Shown piece after piece: positions 8,428-15,500 of a stretch of 15,500 nt of DNA. Position numbers and translations under genes: made by a program. Origin of the DNA: Chromera velia (taxonomy: Eukaryota > Sar > Chromeraceae); assembly GCA_018398765.1 (NCBI GenBank), contig JAHBMJ010001863.1, forward strand, positions 1 to 15,500. Reading direction: 5' to 3'. Within the stretch, counting starts at the first letter, position 1. Every line of letters starts with the position of its first letter. A model generated the notes under the pieces. It saw only the letters and a program-made list of their open reading frames with translations. It was not told the DNA's origin and did no database searches.

Positions 8428-11400
8428 CTGCACAAACCAACACAAGCAGACGCAGGCCAACGACAAATCAAACCAAAGAAAGTTCGCGTCGGTTTTCGTC
8501 GACTTTTTGTCTTTCCTCACGGAATGAGAGACCCGCACCCACACATACGCACACGCAGACAAATACGAACACACGAAAGCAAAGAAATAAGGAGAGGGAG
8601 AGAGAGAAACAGAGACAAAGACAGGCAAGAGAGACAGACTCGACCAGAGACCGAAAGAGAAGGGAAGAGACATGGGAAGAAATAAGGAAAATACAGTGGC
8701 AGGCACCTGAAGGGAAAGGGACTTACAGCCACTTGTCGATGCACGACTGATGAAAGACATGGACACAAGGAAGAAGTCGAAGTTGCTCCCCAGGTTCCCA
8801 CTCCCCCAGGCAGATCGGGCAACTGCATGCGAAGACGGCAGGAAGAGAGACGGATACAAAGTGAACCACGCGCGCGCGCGCGCGCACACACACACACACA
8901 CACGACCGATACAAGTGAACAGAAGAGAAAATAGAGACAAGCCACAAACAACAAATGGAAAAGCAGAGAAACTTATCGGATCCACAGACACCGCGAAAGC
9001 ACCGGCAGAGGGAGATGTGCAGTGCAGATCACATCGAAGGTCTGAAGAAACACAGAAGAAGCAAAAAGGCAATAAACATCGAAGCAAGAACTGCACAATT
9101 TGTGACCTCTTTTGAACAAAAACAAGTTCCTCCGATGCCCCTTCAGCCAGCCTCCTTAACTGCGTGGCCCACTGACCTCCCATCGTGGAGATTTCCTTCT
9201 TGCTGTTTTTCCTTCTCCTTCTTCTCCTCAGGCTCCATTGCACCCTCCTTCGCTGCTGCATGGCAACAACTCCACTCCCCCTCTCTCTCCTGTCCACTCT
9301 GCTCTCCCGCTACCGTGACAGGACTTTGTCTCTCTCGTCCAAGGTGCCGCGGATGCAAACTGCCAGGATGAGAAGCTGAGGAAGTCAACACCCCCCCCCC
9401 TTCTGCATGAGGCTGAACAGGTACAGGAGTCGGCATGGCACCTACACTCCCCTGCCCTTGTACCGCCAGGTGCGGGTGACTGACAGAGCTTCCCTCAGGC
9501 CCCCCCCGCCCGACTCCGAGTGGGCTCCCCGCCCTTTCCCTCTGCCTGTGTGGAGACGCCGTTCTCTCCCCCCCTCCCTGTCTTTCTCTGTCTCTACCCC
9601 GATTAGCTAGGGCACCTGCTGGAGCTGCTGCTGCCGCCGGTGCCCCTGCCGGAGGCCACAAGAACGCCCCAGCAGCCGCCACTGCGTTTGCATTGGGTGG
9701 ACTGGTGTGATGGGGAAGGCCCCGGCCGACCAAGTGGGCCCCTCTATGGGCCCCGGCAGTGGGTATGTCAACCCCATATTTATTCCGGGGATGGAGACGA
9801 ATCGGAAGCTGTGGGTACTCCCTCGTGGGCTTCCTGGATCTTCTTCTGCCCTCTCTGGTCCTGCTCCGCTCACCCACCCATGGGGAGGGTGACGAAGGAG
9901 ACGGCGACCTCAGCAGGATGGGGCAGGAGGTCCCACTGTTGTGACGACATCCGCTTGAGGACGCTGCACTCTGGTTGAAGTCTGTGAGTGCACTGTCTGT
10001 CGGAGGACGGCATGATGCCCTGGCACAGTCTGAACACGAAGATGAGGACGACGAGGAAGAAGAGGAACTGATGGGGGGGAAGTTCTCCCGTGGAGGAGAC
10101 GCAAAGGAAGAAAAGGGGCCGTCTCTGATCTCACCTCCATCCACTAGACCCCACTCTTTCTCCGTCTCGTCACCCAACGGAGACGGAGAGGGAGAGTCTG
10201 AAGGGAGACTGTACGGAATCTCGCCTCTGCCTGGGGTAACGGAAAGAGGAAGGACTGCATTACCTCCCCCCTGCTTGTCTTGTCGCCTCTCCCTTTGAAT
10301 GCTCAGCTCTGTCGTCCTTCCAGGGGAAAGGGCGGAGGCATGTTTCTTTTCGAATCCCTCCGCTAAGGTAAGATCTTCTGAGTTCACCTGGTCCTCTTCG
10401 TCCTCCTCTTCCTCCTCTTCTTCCTCTTCCGACTCACTCACACCGAAACCGTCACTGCAGAAGCTGCAAACAACAAACACGGCAAATCAGAGAAAGCATT
10501 TCTGACTGACAATTCAAGAGGGACAAAGCTAAAACACACATAGTCTCATCATCATGAAGCAGTTTCTTTCTTCGACAGCGAGAGAGAAAACAAGGAAGGA
10601 ACTTGGGAGGGACCCAAGAACAAGTCTTCCTTCAGCACAAAGGCACACACACCAACCAGCTGATGAACAAGTTCACCCCAAGCTTATGCAATTGTCTTGC
10701 CTTATTCCCCGCCCAAAAGAAGAAATCAACATCAAAAATATCAACAAATAAATACAGCCATGGCAACAAAAAAAACCACCTACCGCGGCTCGAGTAGAGG
10801 CAGACGCTCGATGGTTGCCGGTGCTGCCCCTCTAGGTCTGGGCGGGTGTCTGTGTGCCTGCCCTTCTTGGACTGCCCTTGCAGGGAAGACCAGGTAGAAG
10901 CACACGAGGGTGATCAGAAGCTTCACCATGCTGCTGCTGATCTGCATCACAATTTCAGCAGATGGACAGACAAAGACAGATAGAAAAATATACACATGCA
11001 CTCACAGACACACATCATGTCTGCACACTCACACATCATGTCTGCACACTCACATATCATGTCTGCACACTCTCATATCATGCCTGCACACTCTCACACG
11101 TCATGTCTGCACACTCACACATCATGCACACATCATGACTGCGCAAGTCTGACAAAGAAAGGGCGAAGACTAAGAGAAAATGCCAACTTGCATCGACAAA
11201 ATGTCCTCCCTGTACACCGTCGCCGAGAATTAAGGCAGATGCGGAGAGACAAAAAAATTAAAGTAAACAGCTCCCCTACTCACCACTGCCACAGTGATTC
11301 CCCACAGCGAAGGAGCCTCCGGACACGCCCCACAGTTCATTGCCCACACCACACCGATGATAAACCAGGCGTAGTTGAAGATAGAGCACACCTTGGAGCA

Positions 11401-14087
11401 CCACCAGGCCTCAGAAGAGGTCAGCATGCGACAGCTGCACAAAAAGGGCGATCGATGCACAGAATCACAGAAAGAGCAGGTATTCCAAAGCAGACTTCTA
11501 CAAAATCAGGAGGCTAAAACCAGGAAGAGAGAGAGAGAGAGAGACAGTCCAACCAACAACAAACAGACCAAGCAAAGTTCGTTTCCAAAAAAGGCAAACA
11601 ACAAACCGACGCACATACCATCGGAGAATTCTGTTGCGCACTCGGAGGAACTCCGCGTTGTTCCTTCCCTGTTCGTTCCCCCTCTCCCCCTGTGCAAGCA
11701 CTGCCGCTGCCGCTGCGGGACCCCCGAGAGCCTCTGCCACCCAGACCCTTCTTCTGTTGGCCTCCACCCGTCTGTATGCGGGTTCCTTCTGGAGGGCCCT
11801 CAGGCAGAGGAAGAAGTGGGTGCGCACGGGGACTTGGAGCATCTGGAGGACGCAGTTCAACAGCACCCACATCCTGCACAGAGGGAGTGAGCGGGGGGAG
11901 ATTCTATGGAAGAAGCTGCATGGCCCAATACGCCTGTTTGACGTTTCTGCACCTACTTGACGATTCACTCTCTATTGTTTTTTTTACAGATGCTTGAAGA
12001 GATTGAAGAGAAGAGATCGGCACGGACCAACGGAAGGAAGGAGGGTGTAAGCAGAACGACAAAATGATCTCGAGGCGCTCCAAACACCATACGTACACAC
12101 AAAGAAGCATGCACACAAACAGCCGAACAACCAACAGACCCACAAACAGGCATACAAACCAACCTGAGCGGGTAAGCGCACGAGGCTGCCTCCCTCCAGT
12201 AAGCCCAGAGGTACAGGAGGCAGGGGACGGAGAGGACGAAGGGGGAGAAAGCGCCGAAAGCCATTACGTGTCTGCATGAAATCAGTGCACGGAAAAGAGG
12301 AAGGGTGCAGAAACGAAACGAAATGAAAGGAGGAACTAATTTGATTCTCGCAAAAAAGAGAAAGAAGGAATCCCCGTCGTCGTCTCCTGGCGCTAGAGGA
12401 AACGAAAGAAGACGTCTCTCTCCATGTCTTTCCATCGCTGCGGTTCTTTGTGTCGTTGAATTACAGAATATCACGTACAGCATCGGAACTAAATTGATCC
12501 CATGATGAAATTCGTTCCTTCCATGATTCCATCTATCCCCTCCAAGCCCTTACTTGATGAACGTGACAGCGTCCAGAGGGTATTGCTGAACGATCTCCAT
12601 AATCGGGTCGTTGTTGCCGTCTCTGTCCTCTCCCCTGAAGAACTTCGCCGCCCTCCTCAACAACACACGGGAGGACAGCACCAGAGCTTGCCAGAGCTCC
12701 AACAACAGAGACGGCATCAGGAACAGACAGATGAGAAGCAGAAGGACAGGACCGGCAGTCAGAGCGTTCGTCTGCACACAAAAACACATAGAAGCGATTC
12801 ATGAAGAGCAGAAGCGCATCACACTGGGCACAGAGATGGGAAAAGCAAGCCAGCACGGAATCACCTTTTCATTCATTCTCATGTACACGAGGCTAACTGC
12901 TTCTTCGACTTCTCCCCGCTCCCGTCTGCCTGCAAATTACAATTGGAATCACATCCTGCACGAAGGCTCTGGTCTCCTCCTCGCTCCTCCTTTTCACCAT
13001 CTCGGCTTTTATCCATACAGAATCAAGGTTGACAAACATCTTTTCCTTCCATTCCCTCTGCTGACAGACCTGAAATCTTGCGACTGCAGAGAGCGTCTTT
13101 TCTTTCCATTCCCTCTGCTGACAGACCTGAAATCTTGCGACTGCAGAGAGCGTCAACGGATGCGGAATCCCGACAGCGTACCGAACGTCCGCAAGCCGAC
13201 GGCCGAGCCAGGGGCTCCAGAGCGGCCAGACCTCAGGCCAGAAGGAGGGGCAGAAGGAGGGGTAGGAGCCTGGAGAGACCCCTGGAGGCAGCGTGGCCCT
13301 GTAGGAGAGGTTCCACGTCGCGTCGAGGGGAAGGTAACAGAGGAAGAACGCAACCGCACTTGCCCACCAGCCACACTGGAATGACAAACTTCCAGTCAAC
13401 CTCCGCACTCTGCAGAGAAGGGAAGGCAGGGAACACGAAGAAAAATGACCAGAAAAGGAAGATGAAGCTTTGAGTGAACGAGGCCGAATCTGGGCACCGT
13501 GAGCGCCCCCCTAGGACAGACAGAAAAGAAGAGAGGCTACAAGAGGCAAAGAAAAGAAAGTGCGCAGACGGGAAGAGAAACATCTTGTTCGCAGAAGGAC
13601 AGGAAGAGAAATTATTGACTCACTCGTCTCGAAGCACCCGTCCCGCCTCTGCCCTCTTCACGTCCATCTCCCCCCCTCTTCCTCTCAACTCTTGTTCCTG
13701 CTCTGCCCTCCCCTCTCCCTCTTGCACATGACCGTCTGTGTGTTGCCTCCTCCCCCCCCTCCTCCACCCAAAATTCTCCCAGCAGTACACGCCCTCCCGC
13801 AGAACTTCCCTCACGGGGGCCGAGCAGAGAACCCTCAGCAGCCGCAGAGACTGGAAGAGGAAGTTAGGAAGCACCAAAAACTGGAGACAGCACTGAACCC
13901 AAACCCACACCCTGAAGGAACGAAGGAAGAGAGAAAGAGGAGAGGAACGTGCAGAGAGGGGACAAGCCGGTCATGCAGATCTACCAGTCAGTCAAGCGGC
14001 ATTCATGTGTTTGACATGGGGAGAACGTCAGCAGACGAGGCAGGAGGGAAAAAAGGACGATAAGCGAAGGACATAGACACGTGCACG

Positions 14088-14118
<31 letters not shown>

Positions 14119-14121
14119 GCG

Positions 14122-14155
<34 letters not shown>

Positions 14156-15080
14156 TACGCATACGCATACGCATACGCATACGCATACGCATACGCATAC
14201 GCATACGCATACGCATACGCATACGCATACGCATACGCACGCACACACGAACCGTACGCGCATAGATGTATGAACATACAAGAGCCCGCCCACCTGAGCG
14301 TAATCGGCCAAAGAGCCAAATTTTCCGTCCCGTCAGTCAGATGGGCGAAGACCATCCACGAGAGAGGGAACGAGAGCGCTACGTAGCAAGACATACACAA
14401 CCTGCACACAGTGGATAAAAGGGTGTCCTGGAAGAGGGGGCCGAAGTGCAAGAACTCCAAAAGAAGAACAGAAGAATGCAGGGGCTGCTGACACAGGAGG
14501 TCTACCCATCTAACCACTCGACCTTCCAGCTCTCTTCTTCCCATTTCCCGCTCCTTCAAAGTGAGGATCTCTCTGCTGCGGCGGGACTTCTTTCCGATCA
14601 GCCTGACTTCCGTCCTTTCACTCCTTCCCCAGAGTGTTTCGTCTCCTTCAGTCTTACAGTACAGCAAAGAGCCAGAAAGCGGATCAGCGCACAAGAAAGC
14701 AGACGTGACAGGCACTCGGAATCAAGATTGGATGGACCGCGGTAGTGTCAACAATCCAAACGCCCACGCTGATGGTTTGACTAATTAAAGTGGCTGGATT
14801 GGAGTGCGTGATTAAAGTGGCTCTTGTCCCTTGCCTCTGTGGACATCGGCTGGTGCCTGATGCATCATCAAGTGCAGTGGACTGACGTGAGTGCCATAGA
14901 TGCCATGACGGGCCCCATGTCAAGAAACCAAAGGATGAACTGCATTCCCTCTATGTCCTCATCCCCAATGAAGAAGAGCGCAACACCGTGAAAGGCGGAA
15001 CCTGCCACCTCACACGCCCTGGAGACTGAGTAGCTTCCCATCGCTTTCGCCTCAGTGATGTAAGGCAAAAGTATCATCAT
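8361..15080 (-). CDS. Multi-pass membrane RING-H2 E3 ubiquitin ligase, 12 exons
   Basis: Predicted E3 ubiquitin ligase anchored in a membrane, passing ubiquitin from an E2 to substrates. Joined exons (minus strand): 15080-14887, 14401-14294, 13911-13624, 13409-13127, 12771-12554, 12271-12164, 11873-11619, 11434-11284, 10941-10784, 10463-9177, 8822-8727, 8427-8361. The sum is 3213 nt, or 1070 residues plus stop, with every junction in phase. Residues 1-~560 carry about eight hydrophobic segments in two related four-helix modules. Residues 589-1017 are a low-complexity linker with acidic, poly-Ser and Ala/Pro/Gly-rich parts. Residues 1018-1058 are a complete RING-H2: C-x2-C-x14-C-x1-H-x2-H-x2-C-x10-C-x2-C, including DKWL. 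The RING is certain by motif. Membrane similarity to plant RIE1/At4g11680-type ligases is from memory. Least certain are the start codon and the end of exon 4 (alternative donor after 13232). Confidence 0.82.
8727..8822 (-). CDS. RING ligase exon 11 (RING-H2, first six ligands)
   Basis: Acceptor TTCGCATGCAG, donor CT|GTAAGT. Encodes [13 protein letters not shown] ... [15 protein letters not shown], giving ligands C1, C2, C3, H4, H5 and C6. The frame upstream of the acceptor is open but is intron sequence containing a CA/CG microsatellite. Confidence 0.95.
8867..8904. repeat. (CG)n(CA)n tract in intron 10
   Basis: A 38-bp run of strictly alternating purine and pyrimidine, a CG block joined to a CA block. 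It lies within intron 10, about 45 bp upstream of the exon 11 acceptor on the coding strand. Confidence 0.95.
9177..10463 (-). CDS. RING ligase exon 10 (1287 nt linker exon)
   Basis: Acceptor GTTGTTTGCAG, donor AG|GTCAGT. Encodes 428 residues that look disordered: an acidic run near the start ([16 protein letters not shown]), a 12-Ser run, Ser/Pro repeats, an Ala/Pro-rich centre and a Lys/Glu-rich end just before the RING. No folded domain is recognised. If the donor is not used, the frame runs only 11 more codons and ends without a RING. Confidence 0.8.
10784..10941 (-). CDS. RING ligase exon 9 (158 nt, phase 0-2)
   Basis: Acceptor TTGTGATGCAG, donor CG|GTAGGT. It encodes the last helix ([19 protein letters not shown]), then a Pro/Arg-rich cytosolic stretch ending LPLLEP-R. 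Its phase-0 start at the beginning of a helix matches exon 5. Confidence 0.83.
11015..11143. repeat. 21-bp minisatellite in intron 8
   Basis: Tandem units of the type tcatgtctgcacactcacaca start at 11015, 11036, 11057, 11078, 11101 and 11122, with a partial at 11133. The spacing is 21 bp with one 23-bp step and a truncated end. The whole array lies inside intron 8 (10942-11283) of the ligase gene. Confidence 0.93.
11284..11434 (-). CDS. RING ligase exon 8 (151 nt, phase 2-0)
   Basis: Acceptor TTTTTGTGCAG, donor GTG|GTGAGT. Contains [19 protein letters not shown] then a short Cys-containing loop ([12 protein letters not shown]). The N-x2-W-x-I-G-x2-W spacing is what I recall of the RIE1/At4g11680 membrane domain. 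Counterpart of exon 4. Confidence 0.85.
11619..11873 (-). CDS. RING ligase exon 7 (255 nt, phase 2-2)
   Basis: Acceptor CTCTGTGCAG, donor TG|GTATGT. Opens with the helix [16 protein letters not shown] and continues as a basic, Ala-rich cytosolic loop ending [10 protein letters not shown]. Counterpart of exon 3. Confidence 0.83.
12164..12271 (-). CDS. RING ligase exon 6 (108 nt, phase 2-2)
   Basis: Acceptor TTTCATGCAG, donor AG|GTTGGT. Encodes 35 full codons: a hydrophobic helix ([20 protein letters not shown]) ending in CAYPL-R. It is identical in length and phases to exon 2. The terminal PLR followed by a Trp in the next exon is the pattern I recall from plant RIE1-type proteins (PLRLW). 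Confidence 0.82.
12554..12771 (-). CDS. RING ligase exon 5 (218 nt, phase 0-2)
   Basis: Acceptor TTTGTGTGCAG, donor AA|GTAAGG. It begins with a strong helix ([20 protein letters not shown]), which closes module 1, then a charged segment [13 protein letters not shown] that leads into module 2. It corresponds at its start to exon 9 and at its end to exon 1. Confidence 0.82.
13039..13154. repeat. 57-bp tandem duplication at exon 4 / intron 4
   Basis: Two nearly identical 57-bp units lie in tandem (13039 and 13096), differing at about one position. 57 is a multiple of three. On the minus strand each unit carries the same CAG|GTCTGT donor-like site and the same ctctgcag acceptor-like site. Confidence 0.93.
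13127..13409 (-). CDS. RING ligase exon 4 (donor uncertain, phase 2-0)
   Basis: Acceptor CTTCTCTGCAG. Encodes the third helix ([20 protein letters not shown]) and a Pro/Trp-rich loop with two Cys. The exon must end in phase 0 to join exon 5. The donor drawn is CAG|GTCTGT at 13126; an alternative GAG|GTCTGG would end the exon at 13232. The second copy of a 57-bp tandem duplication offers another CAG|GTCTGT further on (exon end at 13070). The frame stays open to 12893, so sequence alone does not settle it. Confidence 0.6.
13624..13911 (-). CDS. RING ligase exon 3 (288 nt, phase 2-2)
   Basis: The acceptor follows a long pyrimidine tract (cttccttcgttccttcag) and is the only one in the gene that is not TGCAG. 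Donor GA|GTGAGT. The exon opens with [15 protein letters not shown], matching the opening of exon 7 ([15 protein letters not shown]) at 7 of 15 positions. It continues into a basic and acidic, presumably cytosolic loop rich in Arg, Gly and Glu. Confidence 0.75.
14077..14249. repeat. 173-bp alternating purine-pyrimidine tract in intron 2
   Basis: The stretch is (AC)n, (GC)n, (AC)n and then about 14 copies of the hexamer atacgc. Every base step from 14077 to 14249 alternates purine and pyrimidine. It lies wholly in intron 2 (13912-14293) and ends about 45 bp from the exon 2 donor. Confidence 0.96.
14294..14401 (-). CDS. RING ligase exon 2 (108 nt, phase 2-2)
   Basis: Acceptor TGTGTGCAG, donor AG|GTGGGC. 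Encodes 35 full codons with a hydrophobic helix ([18 protein letters not shown]) and ends WPITL-R. It has exactly the length and phases of exon 6, its apparent duplicate. Confidence 0.75.
14887..15080 (-). CDS. RING ligase exon 1 (start; 64 codons + 2 nt)
   Basis: Starts at the first of two tandem ATGs (15080, 15077). The frame is open upstream to a TGA at 15180-15182, so a further upstream start or non-coding leader is possible; a third ATG lies at 15041. The exon ends before donor GTCAGT, phase 2. Residues about 30-64 read [16 protein letters not shown] and then a hydrophobic segment that continues into exon 2. Its last 30 residues align loosely with the end of exon 5 (FF-x-G-E/D-E/D ... 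I ... P-x2-A). Confidence 0.6.
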
Positions 15081-15500
15081 CGTGGAAAAACCACACGGAC
15101 AGAAAGGAAATACAGAAATACAAAGAGGGACGGAAGGGTCGCAAGGGCGGCTCTCCGAAAACTGTGCTGTGCAGCCTTTTCAGTCTACGTGACAAACGAG
15201 TAGTGAGAGAACACTTGGGCCGAAGAAGCTGCCAAAGCCGTCGTGTTTTTGTCACTCACTGCAATACGCTTGTTATGGGAGTTTTCAAAGATTGCGAAGT
15301 TGTCCGATCACAAATACCACCTTGGAGTTTGGACACGGGATGACCCGTGCAGTGTCAGATCTGAATTTGCATGCATGGAGACTTCGGGAATCTGACGCAA
15401 GCAAGCTTGCGAACGGCCCCGGAAAGCAAGAAAAATGAGAACTTCACGATTGACGCACGCCGGCCAGCCGACCGGGCGGTCGCGCCGACCCCCCCCCCCC
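15081..15500 (-). promoter_or_regulatory. 5' flank of the RING ligase gene (leader and promoter region)
   Basis: This is the sequence upstream of the chosen start on the minus strand. It must hold the 5' UTR and probably the promoter, unless a further upstream exon exists. I see no clear TATA box. It holds a perfect palindrome gcaagcttgc near 15403-15412, and the far end is GC-rich and finishes in a run of 12 C at 15489-15500. Confidence 0.3.

Noticed and set aside
9143-9176. Reading exon 10 on past 9177 to the stop near 9143 as the real C terminus
   Set aside because: The GTCAGT donor there has exactly the phase needed to join the RING exon. The read-through version would lack the RING.
12611-13384. 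257-codon plus-strand open frame
   Set aside because: It is antisense to exons 4 and 5 and spans intron 4, shows no domain, and is kept open partly by the 57-bp duplication.
13233-13407. A second frame over exon 4 reads [13 protein letters not shown], resembling a TMEM185-type motif, suggesting a frameshift
   Set aside because: With the exon 3 donor in phase 2, the other frame joins without a shift, has more gene-like codon endings and aligns with exon 8. The motif is a shadow-frame coincidence.
14041-14386. Frames encoding poly His-Thr or Tyr-Ala across the alternating tract
   Set aside because: They are translations of a microsatellite within an intron.
13981-14715. 244-codon minus-strand frame with a long Ala-Tyr repeat
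   Set aside because: The repeat is the intronic atacgc microsatellite. Only the part at 14294-14401 has splice sites and similarity to another exon.
15489-15500. Terminal C run as a telomere or replication signal
   Set aside because: It is a plain homopolymer with no telomeric repeat; it may be a microsatellite or an assembly edge.

Overview
The window looks like nuclear DNA of a eukaryotic microbe, most plausibly an alveolate or other algal protist. A chromerid such as Chromera is my guess, but no marker in the window proves it. The reasons are a 12-exon gene with canonical GT-AG introns of about 180-490 bp, long intergenic stretches with no gene, many microsatellites, a tandem satellite and a decayed non-LTR retrotransposon. 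There is no operon structure and there are no bacterial signals.

Layout: 1-3425 is repeat-rich. It holds a 29-bp sequence present at both 1 and 2929, a large foldback (inverted-repeat) element at 353-1017 with nested palindromes, and a 185-bp satellite at about 1450-2700 whose core is a 370-bp A/B higher-order repeat. A LINE-type reverse transcriptase relic occupies 3426-5894: one continuous frame with four internal stop codons and no frameshift. 5895-7443 is AT-rich or microsatellite-rich DNA with no convincing gene. 7444-7896 (minus) is a weak candidate for a small gene.

The one strong gene lies on the minus strand, from a start at 15080 to a TAG stop at 8361-8363. I assembled it by hand from 12 exons whose phases all fit, giving about 1070 residues. 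It encodes a membrane-anchored RING-H2 E3 ubiquitin ligase with about eight membrane segments, a ~430-residue low-complexity linker and a C-terminal RING-H2 domain split by an intron.

The most interesting point is that the membrane part is a tandem duplication of a four-helix module. Exons 1-4 (plus the start of 5) and exons 5-8 (plus 9) match in order, in intron phase, in the exact 108-nt length of exons 2 and 6, and in sequence at the exon 2/3 and 6/7 junctions. From memory, the second copy resembles the membrane domain of plant RIE1/At4g11680-type RING proteins, which carry one such module; a doubled module would be unusual. Intron 2 also contains a 173-bp perfect purine-pyrimidine alternating tract (Z-DNA candidate), and 10 of 11 acceptors end in TGCAG.
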